Shown: positions 25,347-34,480, counted from the stretch's first letter. The stretch is DNA of 64,000 nucleotides from Nitrobacter sp. NHB1 (GCF_036964665.1 NZ_JBAMDA010000004.1:124001-188000), one strand, 5' to 3'. A program made the numbers and translations. Notes: generated by a model from the letters alone, not told the origin.

Positions 25347-25696
25347 ACCAATCACCAAGTCGGCCAAAGCGGCTGCTCATGATCGCCTGAAATGTCTGCT
25401 CACGATCAAATGAAACGAGCGCTCACCATCGAGTGAAATCGCCGCTCACGATCACCGAAATGCGCAGCTTGGCGCGGTATCAAGGAAACCAAACCGGATA
25501 TCCGTGCGGCGATAAGGACCGACTACATTCGCAGCGCCACTGCGGACGCCGTGAACGGCAACGTTCCGAACGAAGTTGCCCTCTGCTTCACTACCGCCCG
25601 AAAGGGGTAATTCGATCGCAGCAAGGACTGCTCCTGTCCGCTTGAGCCTTGAAGCCGACAGGCAGCTAACCACCTAACTTCGTGGTTTCCTGATGG

Positions 25697-25787
25697 CTCT
25701 GATTATGCCGAACTGCCGCTTGGCCCAGAACCGGTTTGCTCGCTGCAAAGCTTGGCCATGCGGCATAATCCATCTTACGGCATAATG
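25697..25787 (-). repeat. RIT element right terminal inverted repeat (91 bp)
   Basis: Reverse complement of 18830-18920 with two mismatches. It begins CTCTGATTATGCCG and ends CGGCATAATG, placing the element edge at 25787. Confidence 0.9.
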
Positions 25788-26112
25788 AACGCTTTCATGG
25801 AGGTTGGTGGCATAAAAGTACTCCGCGGTCCTGAACTGCGACGGGTCGGGCAGATGTATGCGGTCGCAGCTCGTATCGTAGAAGGCGCGATTGCCTCCTA
25901 TGAAGATGTTGGCCCAGATCGCCTTGATGAACGCATCGACGGCGGGGATAGGGTCGACTGAGGCAGAATCTCAACGCCGCGGTTCAGCGAGCAGCTGCCG
26001 CGCTTTCTTGAGGGGTCGTAGTTCATTGAATTAAGCTGGTTAGCTTTAAATGTTGGAACTAAGCGGGCAGTTGGTGGTTCCCTGCTGGATATAACCTTAC
26101 TAGGGGCCCGAC
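25788..26112. other. 325-bp gap right of the RIT element
   Basis: A 69-residue plus-strand frame (25752-25961) starts inside the RIT repeat and has no family resemblance (KVLRGPELRRVGQMYAVAAR). It may be the fused 3' end of a gene cut by the RIT insertion. Nothing else is supported. Confidence 0.35.
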
Positions 26113-26199
26113 ATGGACACTACAACGCTCATCATCATCATTGTAATCGTGCTTCTCATTGGCGGTGGCGGCTACTATGGCCGCGGACGCTGGTTTTGA
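26113..26199 (+). CDS. 28-residue membrane microprotein
   Basis: ATG 26113 preceded by TAGGGGCCCG. The product is MDTTTLIIIIVIVLLIGGGG followed by YYGRGRWF: one short hydrophobic helix with a glycine-rich, arginine-containing C-terminus. Such mini-proteins (DUF3309-like) are common in Bradyrhizobium relatives. Membrane insertion is predicted and the function unknown. It is isolated between the RIT element and an IS21 element. Confidence 0.6.
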   Translation: MDTTTLIIIIVIVLLIGGGGYYGRGRWF

Positions 26200-27678
26200 A
26201 CGGCGAAGCGTTATCCGAGCAGTTGCGGTAAGAACGGCACGCACTCATCGCTCTGCTGGGTGTCATTCGGCCTGCAATATTGACCCCCTAAGCCGGGGGA
26301 TCGGCGTCCAAAATTGACCCCCTACAGGTTGGTCTGTTGCGCTGCCTGCTTTGTCATGAAGCAGGTGGTCGGGGATGCTGATCGTGGAGACAATTGCCCG
26401 GATACGGCGCGAGCACTTCATCAAGGGCAAGACGATCAAGGAGATCGCCCGTGACCTGAAGGTGTCGCGGAACACGGTCCGGAAGGTGCTGAGGTCAGGC
26501 GAGACCTCGTTCGAGTACGAGCGTGTCATCCAGCCGCGGCCGAAGCTGGGACGGTGGGCGGCAGAACTCGACGGATTGTTGTCAGGGAACGCAGGCAAGT
26601 CGGCTCGCGAACAGCTGACGTTGATCCGGATCTTCGAGGATCTCCGCGGCCGCGGCTATGATGGCGGTTACGACGCCGTGCGACGTTACGCCAGGCGATG
26701 GAGCAAGGAGCGCGGACAATCGACGGCTGCGGCTTATGTCCCGCTGAGCTTTGCGCCGGGAGAAGCCTATCAGTTTGACTGGAGCCACGAGGTCGTCCTG
26801 CTCAATGGCGTGACGGTGATCGTGAAGGCCGCCCATGTCCGGCTCTGCCACAGCCGGATGCTGTTCGTGCGGTGCTATCCGCGCGAGACGCAGGAGATGG
26901 TGTTCGATGCCCACGACCGGGCGTTCGCTCTGTTCAAAGGCACCTGCGTGCGCGGCATCTACGACAACATGAAGACGGCCGTGGAGACGATCTTCGTCGG
27001 TAAAGGTCGTTTCTACAATCGCCGCTTCCTGCAGATGTGCAGCCATTATCTCGTCGATCCGGTTGCCTGTACGCCAGCGTCGGGTTGGGAGAAGGGCCAA
27101 GTCGAGAACCAGGTTGGGCTTGTCCGGGAACGCTTCTTCACACCCCGGCTGCGGTTCAAGAATCTCAACGAGTTGAACGCCTGGCTGCTGGACAAGTGCA
27201 TCACCTACGCCAAGGCGCACAGGCATCCAGAACTGCCCGAACAGACGGTCTGGGAGGTGTTCGAAGCCGAGCGGCCGAAGCTCGTTCCCTATGCGGGCCG
27301 GTTCGACGGATTCCACGCGGTGCCGGCATCGGTCTCAAAGACCTGCCTGGTGCGCTTCGACAACAACAAATACTCGGTCGCAGCCAGCGCCGTCGGACGG
27401 CCTGTCGAGGTTCATGCCTATGCCGACCGGATCGTGATCCGCCAGGACGGACGCATCGTTGCCGAGCATCCCCGCTCATTCGGTCGTGGCGAGACCACCT
27501 ACGATCCCTGGCATTACGTACCGGTGCTAGTTCGCAAACCCGGTGCTTTGCGCAATGGTGCGCATTTCGGTGATCGTGAGCGGCGATTTCACTCGATGGT
27601 GAGCGCTCGTTTCATTTGATCGTGAGCAGACATTTCAGGCGATCATGAGCAGCCGCTTTGGCCGACTTGGTGATTGGT

Positions 27679-28440
27679 TCAGGGGTTCGCGGCTTCGTCA
27701 AGCGTTCTGTTTCGCGCGTTCTGTTTTCGCATGCTTTCTCCGCTGAGTTGGAGGCGGTGGGCGTTGTGAACGAGGCGGTCCAGGATGGCGTCGCCCAATG
27801 TTGGGTCGCCGATGACGGCGTGCCATTGATCGACCGGGACCTGGCTGGTGACGACGGTGGAGGCGCGACCGTGGCGATCATCGAGGATCTCGAGAAGGTC
27901 GCGTCGCTCTGACGGGTTGAGCACCGACAGGCCCCAATCGTCGAGTACCAGCAGCTGCACGCGGCTGATGGTTTTGAGCAGGCGGCCATAGCGGCCGTCG
28001 CCGCGGGCCAGCGCGAGCGCCTCGAACAGGCGGGGCACGCGATGGTATTGGACCGATCGATTGTCGCGACAGGCCTTGTGGCCAAGTGCACAGGCAATCC
28101 AACTTTTGCCGAGCCCGGTTGCCCCGGTGATCAGCAGGTTCTGATGACGGGCGATCCAATCGCCGGCGATCAATTTGGCGAACACAGCGCGATCGATGCC
28201 GCGCGGCGTGCGCAGGTCGATATCTTCCACGCATGCGTTTTGCCGAAGGGCTGCGAATTTGAGGCGGGTGGTGAGACGTTTGGTGTCGCGCTCTGCGGCC
28301 TCGCGATCAACCAGCAAGCCGACGCGCTCCTCGAACGACAGCGCGTTGAGATCGGGTGATCGTCGTTGTTCCTCCATGGCCTTGGCCATGCCGGTCAAGC
28401 CGAGCGTGATCAGCCGTTCGTGGGTAGGATGTGTCAGCAT
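27679..28440 (-). CDS. istB: IS21 helper ATPase IstB (copy 2)
   Basis: 253 residues identical to copy 1, with Walker A GATGLGKSW and Walker B LVLDDWG. Intact and coupled to istA 15 bases upstream. Confidence 0.93.
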   Translation of the reverse strand: MLTHPTHERLITLGLTGMAKAMEEQRRSPDLNALSFEERVGLLVDREAAERDTKRLTTRLKFAALRQNACVEDIDLRTPRGIDRAVFAKLIAGDWIARHQNLLITGATGLGKSWIACALGHKACRDNRSVQYHRVPRLFEALALARGDGRYGRLLKTISRVQLLVLDDWGLSVLNPSERRDLLEILDDRHGRASTVVTSQVPVDQWHAVIGDPTLGDAILDRLVHNAHRLQLSGESMRKQNARNRTLDEAANP

Positions 28441-28455
28441 AGGGATCTCCAGGGT

Positions 28456-29994
28456 TCAGTGGAAATAGTCCTGACCGCGGATGTTGCCGTGGCGCAGGGG
28501 GTGGTCGTCGGTTGCCTCGTCGAGGAATGCGCGATCCAGTCCGTTCTTGAGGATCGAACGGATCGAGGCGACGGAATGCGCCTTGATCAGGATGCCGCGC
28601 CGGCAGGCGGCGTCGATGCGGGCATCGTCGTAGCTCCTGGTCAGCGCCAGGATGCCGAGGCAGGTGCGAAAGCCTTGTTCTGGATGCGGCCGGGCCGCGA
28701 TGACGGCCTGGAAAAACGCCGCGGTCGATGGGCCGATCTTCTCGCCGGCGGCGATCAGCCCTCCCGGCGTCCACTTGCCGTAGCGGCGATGCGCGCTCGG
28801 CATGTGGTCGGCAATTGTGGTGTGGCCGCGCCGGTTCGGCGCACGCGGGTGGCTGGCAATCCTCTGGCCCTTGTGGAAGATCTCGACCGTCTTGTCGGTG
28901 ATGCGAACATCGACGAGTTCACGGATCAGGCGATACGGCGTGGAATACCAATGGCCATCGACCTCGACGTGATAATCGGGGGCGACGCGGCAACGCTTCC
29001 AGCGCGCAAAGACATAGGGCTGCTCCGGCAACTCCCCCAGCTTGGGACGGTCGACCTCGGCAAACAGTTCGGCACGGCTGGTGCCGAATCCGCGCATCTG
29101 CCGGGCGTTGAGCTCGACAACCAGGGTACGAATCGCAGCATTCAGCTCTGCCAGGGAAAAGAACCGTTGATTGCGCAGGCGCGCCAAAATCCAGCGCTGT
29201 GCGATCTGGACGGCGACCTCGACCTTGGCCTTGTCCTTCGGTCGTCTCGGCCTCGCCGCAAGGATCGCGGTGCCGTAATGACCGGCCATCTCGGCATAGG
29301 TTCGGTTGATCCCGGGATCGTAGCGATCGGGGTTGGTCACGGCGGCCTTGAGATTATCGCAGACCACGAACTTCGGCACGCCGCCGAGATACCTGAACAG
29401 GTTGGTATGCACGCCGATCCAGTCGGACAGGCTCTCGCTTGGGCAAGCCTCGGCGTAGGTGTAGTTCGAGGCTCCCATCGCCGCGACGAACAGCTTCATG
29501 GCGTGCGCTTCGCCGGTGATCGGATCGACGACGTCGATGGTGTCGCCGGCAAAATCAACGAACACCTTCTCCCCGCCGATGTGGGTCTGGCGCATCGACG
29601 GGCGCACGCGGTTCTTCCAGGCCTCGAAGGTCGTGCAAAACCAGGTGTAGCCAAAGCCGTCCGGATTGGCGGCGCGATACTCTTCCCAGAGCAGCAGGCG
29701 CGTCACGCTGCGGCGGCGAAGCTCCTTCTCGACAAAAGCCCAGTCCGGTATCGGGCGCCGGTCGCTTTGCGACGCTGACGCCGGTGCCGGGAATAGCAAC
29801 AGTTCCAAGCCATCGTCGTCCATTCCTTCCGGAAGTGGCCAGGCGAGCCCCGCCAGGCGCGCTCGCCGCACGTAGCCATGGACCACGCCATTACTCACCC
29901 CCAAGGTCCGCGCGATGACCCGCTCGGTCAACCCTTGGTGCCTCAAACGTAAAACTTCTCTGATCCGGCGCATCGACAATCTCTCGGTAGGCAT
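28456..29994 (-). CDS. istA: IS21 transposase IstA (copy 2)
   Basis: 512 residues identical to copy 1, with intact HTH and DDE residues. It could supply transposase to both copies. The long open frame on the opposite strand (28366-29778) is a shadow. Confidence 0.93.
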   Translation of the reverse strand: MPTERLSMRRIREVLRLRHQGLTERVIARTLGVSNGVVHGYVRRARLAGLAWPLPEGMDDDGLELLLFPAPASASQSDRRPIPDWAFVEKELRRRSVTRLLLWEEYRAANPDGFGYTWFCTTFEAWKNRVRPSMRQTHIGGEKVFVDFAGDTIDVVDPITGEAHAMKLFVAAMGASNYTYAEACPSESLSDWIGVHTNLFRYLGGVPKFVVCDNLKAAVTNPDRYDPGINRTYAEMAGHYGTAILAARPRRPKDKAKVEVAVQIAQRWILARLRNQRFFSLAELNAAIRTLVVELNARQMRGFGTSRAELFAEVDRPKLGELPEQPYVFARWKRCRVAPDYHVEVDGHWYSTPYRLIRELVDVRITDKTVEIFHKGQRIASHPRAPNRRGHTTIADHMPSAHRRYGKWTPGGLIAAGEKIGPSTAAFFQAVIAARPHPEQGFRTCLGILALTRSYDDARIDAACRRGILIKAHSVASIRSILKNGLDRAFLDEATDDHPLRHGNIRGQDYFH

Positions 29995-30490
29995 CGGGCT
30001 TCCTCATCGGTTGAATGAGGAACCCGTAACCCGGTTGAGTTTGTCGGCCGAAGCGTCAGGCACCCGCGAAAGGGGTGCTCACGATCGCCTGAAATCGCTG
30101 CTCACGATCCCGCGAAATCCCTGCTCACGATCATCTGAAATCGGTGCTCACGATCCCGCGAAACACGCACAATGGCGCTCCCTTCAAGGACTGGGTGCTT
30201 CCGGCTGCGATAGAACGTATACGGCGCAAGCTCGCCGGTGCCGACGATGGCAACCGGCAGATGGTCGATATCCTCAATGCGGTTCTGACCGATGGCCTTC
30301 CGGCAGTCGAAGCGGCCTGCGCCGAAGCGATCACCAACGGCGTTCATTCCGCTGATGTCGTGCTCAACATCCTGGCCCGCCAGCGTGATCCTGCGCCGCC
30401 GGCCAACATCCTCACCCCGGCTGCGCTGACTTTGCGCCATGCCCCGATCGCCGACTGTGCCCGTTACGACAACCTCAGGAGAACCATCTG

Positions 30491-31357
30491 ATGGAACGTA
30501 CTCAACTGTTCGACCTCATGGGTGAGCTCAAGCTCTACGGCATGAAGGCGGCCTTCGACGAGATCATGGCGACTGCCGTAAAGCGCCAGCACGAACCGCA
30601 GCGCATTGTCGGCGACCTGCTCAACGCCGAGATCAACGAGAAGCAGGCCCGCTCGATCAAGTACCAGCTCACCATCGCCAAACTGCCGCTTGCCAAGGAT
30701 CTCGAGGACTTCCAGTTCGACGGCACCCCCATCAACCAGACCCTGGTCAATGATCTCGCCGGCGGCGGCTTCATCGCCCAGCAACGTAACGCCGTCCTGG
30801 TCGGCGGTACCGGCACCGGCAAAACACATATGGCCATTGCAATCGCCCGAAGCTGCATCCGGTCTGGCGCACGCGGCCGCTTCTACAACGTGGTCGACCT
30901 CGTCAACCGTTTGGAGATCGAGACCCGCAACGGACGACAGGGTCGGATCGCCGAACATCTGACCCGGATGGACTTCATCGTCCTCGACGAACTCGGCTAC
31001 CTGCCGTTCGCTCAGTCCGGCGGACAGTTGCTGTTCCATCTCGTCAGCCGGCTATACGAGCGCACGTCGATCGTCGTAACCACCAACCTTGCGTTCGGCG
31101 AATGGCCCAGCGTGTTCGGCGATGCAAAGATGACGACCGCGCTGCTCGACCGCCTGACTCACCATTGCGACATCGTCGAGACCGGCAACGACAGTTGGCG
31201 CTTCAAAAGCCGCGACGACGATCACGCAACCCGCGCTCGCCCCGTCTCCGCAACCCCGGCCAGCTCCGACGAGGCGAACGCTACCGTCAAGACTCGTCGC
31301 TCGAAGGGGTCAAAATTGGACGCCGATATGGGGTCAAATTTGAACACGATGACGTAA
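30491..31357 (+). CDS. istB: IstB helper ATPase of the type B IS21 element
   Basis: A 288-residue AAA+ ATPase: Walker [21 protein letters not shown], Walker [14 protein letters not shown], then [19 protein letters not shown] and [18 protein letters not shown] 30491 shares its A with the istA stop (TGATG). The frame continues past normal IstB length through the terminal repeats and stops at 31357, 11 bases beyond the apparent element end, giving an odd tail ([17 protein letters not shown]). The ATPase core looks intact. Confidence 0.9.
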   Translation: MERTQLFDLMGELKLYGMKAAFDEIMATAVKRQHEPQRIVGDLLNAEINEKQARSIKYQLTIAKLPLAKDLEDFQFDGTPINQTLVNDLAGGGFIAQQRNAVLVGGTGTGKTHMAIAIARSCIRSGARGRFYNVVDLVNRLEIETRNGRQGRIAEHLTRMDFIVLDELGYLPFAQSGGQLLFHLVSRLYERTSIVVTTNLAFGEWPSVFGDAKMTTALLDRLTHHCDIVETGNDSWRFKSRDDDHATRARPVSATPASSDEANATVKTRRSKGSKLDADMGSNLNTMT

Positions 31358-32690
31358 TTGCGGTCGGCGCTCGCGGCACAAAAGCTCCGTTATCGTTGAA
31401 CTCTCGCAATCAAATGATTCGGAGGAGCTGTCATGAAGCAATACGTCGGGCTGGACGTCTCGCAGAGAGAAACCGCAGTATGCGTGGTCAGCGAGACTGG
31501 GCAATTAATCTTCGAGGGAAAGGCCAAGTCTGATCCCGGCGATCTGACTAGGCTGCTTCGTAAACATGCGCCACTGGCGGAGCGCATTGGCTTTGAGACC
31601 GGTGCGATGGCGAGCTGGCTTTGGCACGAACTTCGGAGGGTCGAGCTTCCGGTCGTTTGCATTGATGCGCGGCATGCACACGCCGCCCTGTCGGTGCGTA
31701 TGAACAAGAGCGATCAGAACGATGCGCGAGGTCTCGCTGAATTGGTGCGGGTCGGTTGGTATCGAGAAGTCAAAGTTAAAAGCGAGGAAAGCCAGAGGAT
31801 CCGCTCGATACTCGTCGCGCGAGCCCGGCTCGTGTCCATGCGCCGGGATATCGAGAACCAGGTCCGCAGTCTGATCAAGGAATGCGGGTTGCTATTCCCC
31901 CGCGCCATCGGCCGACAGTTCCGCAATCAGGTCAGCGAGCTATTGGGTGAAGATCATCACCTCCTCAGCGTGATTGCGCCGCTCCTGTCGATTCATGAGC
32001 ATATCTGTCAGCAGCAAAGCAAGTTCGACGACGATGTCCGCCGCTTGGCGAAGTCGGACGAGACGACGCGCCGCTTGATGACGGTGCCTGGTGTCGGCGT
32101 GGTGACCGCCCTAACATTCCGCCATACTATCGATGAACCGTCCCGCTTCCGATCGGCTTCCTCGGTCGGCGCCTATCTCGGCCTTACACCTCGGCGCAAT
32201 CAATCTGGTGAGATTGACACTAGTGGCAAGATATCGCGATGGGGCGACCGGTTACTCCGAACTTACCTGTTCGAAGCAGCAACCGTTTTGCTTTATCGGA
32301 CCAAAAAATGGTCCTCCCTCAAAGCCTGGGGAATGAAGCTTGCAAAACGGATCGGAATGAAAAAGGCGAAGGTCGCCATCGCCCGGAAGATCGCGGTGGT
32401 TCTCCACTGTATCTGGGTCGACGGCACGTCGTTCGATTGGGGCGCGAAGCCGGCCTGACGTATTTTGCAAGTTCCTGGCCCGGTCCGCCGGGTCGGCGAT
32501 GTCCCGCTGGGACGGTCGTCGTGGTGACCTCGGTCAATCGGCTGGTGGCGGTTAGTCTGCACTCCGCTGAACACGTTGAGGCACCCGACCCGGACATCAT
32601 CATGAGGCGCCTAGCGACCTCGGAAAGGACCATGACCCCAGTGCCGGCGTCGCAAGGAGGCTTGACAACATAAGGCAATTAAAGGGCCGA
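31347..32690 (+). mobile_element. IS110-family element (approximate limits)
   Basis: The transposase is preceded by 86 bases that abut the type B IS21 end and followed by about 230 bases of non-coding sequence ending near CTTGACAACATAAGG (32662-32676). IS110 elements lack clear terminal repeats, so the edges are estimates. Confidence 0.6.
31433..32458 (+). CDS. IS110-family transposase
   Basis: A 341-residue DEDD transposase. The N-terminal RuvC-like domain has [19 protein letters not shown] (first Asp), [16 protein letters not shown] (Glu) and [17 protein letters not shown] (Asp pair). The C-terminal Tnp2 domain has [19 protein letters not shown] and [19 protein letters not shown] with the conserved serine. 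Start ATG 31433 follows GGAGGAGCTGTC. It is apparently intact, the only complete IS110 in the window. IS110 transposases act with a bridge RNA encoded in the non-coding end of the element; 232 bases of non-coding DNA lie downstream. Confidence 0.92.
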   Translation: MKQYVGLDVSQRETAVCVVSETGQLIFEGKAKSDPGDLTRLLRKHAPLAERIGFETGAMASWLWHELRRVELPVVCIDARHAHAALSVRMNKSDQNDARGLAELVRVGWYREVKVKSEESQRIRSILVARARLVSMRRDIENQVRSLIKECGLLFPRAIGRQFRNQVSELLGEDHHLLSVIAPLLSIHEHICQQQSKFDDDVRRLAKSDETTRRLMTVPGVGVVTALTFRHTIDEPSRFRSASSVGAYLGLTPRRNQSGEIDTSGKISRWGDRLLRTYLFEAATVLLYRTKKWSSLKAWGMKLAKRIGMKKAKVAIARKIAVVLHCIWVDGTSFDWGAKPA

Positions 32691-32930
32691 TTGACAATCT
32701 GGTAATCATCGCTTCTCATGTTGGCCGGAGTTCCCCGTGCGCGGCGGCGTTAGGAATGCGCGTGCAGCATCGGGCTTCTACGCGCAATCCGTGTCCAGGC
32801 CCCGCATCTTCAGCCGGCCACATGATCGCGGTTTGGCTGCCAAGCGCGACCCCGACTTTGTCGAGGTCGTCCGCCGGCGCCTGCGAATCCCGGTCATCTC
32901 AATACCCGAGGTCTTCGATGCTGAACTCAG
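32691..32930. other. intergenic remnant after IS110
   Basis: The plus-strand frame ending RRRLRIPVISIPEVFDAELR (stop about 32934) might be the tail of a truncated gene. No family is recognised. Confidence 0.3.
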
Positions 32931-33290
32931 GTGAGTATCCTCTTGCCAATACGCATCTTGCTGACTTTTTTGGCAGCGTTCGTTGGTAAGGGAACCGTTC
33001 TCAACGCACAGGCCTCCCTGCGGCTTGACGCCGGACAGATGCTCTCAGCAAGCGAGATCCTATCCGGTGAAATGGCGTCCGGTTCTGCTGGGCGTGCAGT
33101 GCGTCGCGGGTCTCGCCGCAGTCGTCCTCGGCATCCTGGCGATCTGCGGGATCTATACCGATATTCTCACCTTGGTGGCCTTGCTCGTACTGGGCGCGAC
33201 CGTGGTTCTGACCGGCAGCACCCTAAGTGGCACTTTGATGAGCTCCGCCAAGCCAACCGCTGGGTCCAAGGCGGAAACTCGTCTCAGTCG
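32931..33290 (+). pseudogene. small integral membrane protein, frameshifted
   Basis: GTG 32931 begins MSILLPIRILLTFLAAFVGK, then SASEILSGE. Near 33065 the likely continuation moves to another frame: YPVKWRPVLLGVQCVAGLAA, VVLGILAICGIYTDILTLVA and LLVLGATVVLTGSTLSGTLM, two more hydrophobic helices. One indel separates a signal-anchor from the rest. Family unknown. Confidence 0.5.
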
Positions 33291-33695
33291 CCAAGCGTGG
33301 CCGAATGATAAAAGCGAAGAAGCAGTTGTGACCTGTGATCCTGATCCGTCCAACCTGTTGCAATCGGGCGGGGTCCATATACGGGGTCCATATACGTCCA
33401 CATATGAGTCAGATCCATTTTCGGACGCGAAAAGGGCCGCACTTGGATTTGACACCCAGAAGGTCGATCACCATTTCCAAAGATCAGTCTGCACAAATCC
33501 AACACCGAATTCCACCTTGCCACAAAGCCAACGGTTTCGGGTTGCAGATCATCCCGCGATGAGCGGGCCACACGACGCGATCCGCCGCACGAAGGTGTCC
33601 CTGTCGCAACCCCATCTCGCTGGCGGTTGATCGAGACTCGGGCCACTGCTGCTCGATGTGATCGAGGCGGCCTCTTTCCGAAAACTGAAGGCGAG
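33291..33695. other. 405-bp gap with a short tandem repeat
   Basis: GGGGTCCATATAC occurs twice in tandem (33370-33397). No coding frame with family resemblance was seen. Confidence 0.4.
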
Positions 33696-33962
33696 TTATC
33701 GGGTTGTAGCAGGCACCGTCGGAGACCTTCCCGTGGCTATGGGCGCAGCCGGCGCAATGGGACGATTGCTGGTCTGACCGACCGTGGACGAGCTATTGTT
33801 CGCCGTATTGCCGGTAAAACCTCTCCACGTCGGCCAAACGAACAGAGCGCCGACGATCACCAGCGCCCCAAGAATCGCCCAAATCGTCCCAGCACCTATT
33901 CCCGTAGTGCGGTTTGAGTTGTTATCATGGTTCAAATTTGAATTGCGGTTCGTGTCTGGCAT
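33696..33962 (-). CDS. single-TM hypothetical protein (88 residues)
   Basis: ATG 33962 follows GAGGAAATAACG. The product starts MPDTNRNSNLNHDNNSNRTT, then a transmembrane helix (GAGTIWAILGALVIVGALFV) and a Ser/Thr/Pro/Ala-rich C-terminal region likely outside the cytoplasm. Similar Asn-rich small membrane proteins occur in Bradyrhizobium relatives; the function is unknown. The longer frame upstream belongs to an IS3 fragment. Confidence 0.6.
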   Translation of the reverse strand: MPDTNRNSNLNHDNNSNRTTGIGAGTIWAILGALVIVGALFVWPTWRGFTGNTANNSSSTVGQTSNRPIAPAAPIATGRSPTVPATTR

Positions 33963-34099
33963 CGTTATTTCCTCATGCTTGATGAGAATACCAATACCCC
34001 GCCGTCGTCGTAGTTCCACGCGCCTGTGTCTACGTTGCCAGCTCATCTTGTAGGATGGATATATTGCAAGCCTCGCTCGCTTTGGCTGAAATTTCTGCT

Positions 34100-34190
34100 G
34101 GCGGTGACTACTCGCGGCCCTGAAAGACCGAGCTTTCGCCTGCTCGACCATCTGGATGATCTCGGCTTTCTCAGATGCAGGATACCTCAT
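34100..34190 (-). pseudogene. IS3-family transposase N-terminal fragment
   Basis: Minus-strand frame from ATG 34190: MRYPASEKAEIIQMVEQAK, the typical first helix of an IS3-group transposase HTH. Homology stops after about 25 residues. Confidence 0.6.
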
Positions 34191-34280
34191 GCCTCGTCCT
34201 CCCCATCCCCGTTCAAATTTTATAGGATGGCCCGCCCCTCACCATCGATGCAATCTTGCGTTGGAAACAGAGGAGAGGCC

Positions 34281-34345
34281 CATGACCAAAACGCCTATCG
34301 CCGTACTCGGAATTGATCTGGGTAAGAACAGCTGTGGCGGTCGGC
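34281..34345 (+). pseudogene. IS110-family transposase N-terminal fragment
   Basis: ATG 34281 after GAGGAGAGGCCC gives MTKTPIAVLGIDLGKNSC, the start of an IS110-type RuvC domain with its first aspartate. It is replaced by IS5-like sequence from about 34346. It is a different subtype from the intact IS110 at 31433. Confidence 0.7.
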
Positions 34346-34480
34346 GACCATTTCGATTGGCTGTGATGCTACGGATTTATTGCTTGCAGCAGTTGTACAA
34401 CTCTCTGATCCTGGTGCGGAAGAAGTCCTTTGCGACATTTGCTCGATGCGCACGTTCGCGGGTCTGGAGCTCGGCGACGT
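34346..34480 (+). pseudogene. IS5-family transposase fragment A
   Basis: It encodes [15 protein letters not shown] and, after a 1-base change, [25 protein letters not shown], from the N-terminal region of IS5-type DDE transposases. A near-identical fragment in the same orientation is at 38560-38750. Confidence 0.75.

Larger units (their letters stand above)
22856..25466 (+). mobile_element. IS21-family insertion sequence, copy 1 (2611 bp)
   Basis: Ends TGCGTGTTTCGCGGGATCGTG and TGCGCATTTCGGTGATCGTG (right end reverse complemented) form the terminal inverted repeat. Multiple subterminal GATCGTGAGCA repeats at both ends are typical of IS21. It is flanked by the 7-bp duplication GCTTGGC and carries istA and istB. 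Its two proteins are identical to those of the copy at 27559-30169, which lies in opposite orientation. Confidence 0.93.
22204..25610 (+). pseudogene. class I SAM-dependent methyltransferase split by IS21
   Basis: 22204-22855 encodes MGDTAHFDRRGPSYDQDE, motif I VLDLATGTGLVALQVAKLLG, VIGLDNSAGMLAAAR and FELGDAEKPSFDDFSFDRLF, a Rossmann methyltransferase of the UbiE/UbiG kind. At codon HPAW the IS21 element begins. The coding frame resumes at 25474 as RGIKETKPDIRAAIRTDYIR and EVALCFTTARKG with TAA 25608-25610. The 7-bp GCTTGGC (22849-22855 and 25467-25473) is duplicated at the insertion. Joined, the gene encodes 262 residues. Its substrate is unknown. Confidence 0.85.
18830..25787 (-). mobile_element. 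Recombinase-In-Trio (RIT) element with methyltransferase passenger and IS21 insertion
   Basis: Three adjacent, overlapping tyrosine recombinase genes (ritA, ritB, ritC on the minus strand) between long inverted repeats is the defining structure of RIT elements. The repeats at 18830-18920 and 25697-25787 bound the unit. Besides the recombinases it contains a SAM-dependent methyltransferase gene, itself split by an IS21-family insertion at 22856-25466. Without that insertion the element would be about 4.3 kb. RIT elements normally carry little besides the trio, so the passenger is notable. The broken ritA suggests this copy is immobile unless complemented. Confidence 0.85.
27559..30169 (-). mobile_element. 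IS21-family insertion sequence, copy 2 (2611 bp, inverted)
   Basis: Same length and the same istA/istB proteins as copy 1 at 22856-25466, in the opposite direction (position p in one copy corresponds to 53025-p in the other). Flanked by the 6-bp repeat CAATGG. The two copies form a 2.6-kb inverted repeat around 25467-27558. Confidence 0.93.
26375..30491 (+). pseudogene. istA: IstA transposase of the type B element, split by IS21 copy 2
   Basis: 26375-27558 encodes the HTH (KTIKEIARDLKVSRNTVRKVL), the DDE core (AYQFDWSHEVVLLNG, IYDNMKTAVETI, EKGQVENQVGLVRERFF) and the beta domain up to KPGALRNG. The frame resumes at 30176 as APFKDWVLPAAIERIRRKLAG and runs to [11 protein letters not shown] with TGA 30489-30491. 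CAATGG is duplicated at the insertion (27553-27558, 30170-30175). The in-place product is truncated and ends with 20 codons read from the inserted IS. Confidence 0.88.
26273..31346 (+). mobile_element. second IS21-family element (type B), interrupted by IS21 copy 2
   Basis: Left end TGCAATATTGACCCCC at 26273; right end reads TGTTCAAATTTGACCCC on the minus strand from 31346. Repeats of TTGACCCC and ATCGGCGTCC recur near both ends, the IS21-type multiple terminal repeats. Removing the internal insertion (27559-30169 plus one 6-bp repeat) leaves about 2457 bp, normal for IS21. No target duplication is evident, so one flank may have changed. Confidence 0.85.

Noticed and set aside
28366-29778. 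470-residue open frame opposite istA (also 23247-24659)
   Set aside because: It lies wholly antisense to a well-supported transposase and has no recognised domain; high-GC third positions keep the opposite frame open.
33367-33400. Tandem GGGGTCCATATAC as an IS terminal repeat
   Set aside because: Only two copies, no matching end or transposase nearby; kept as a simple short repeat in the gap entry.
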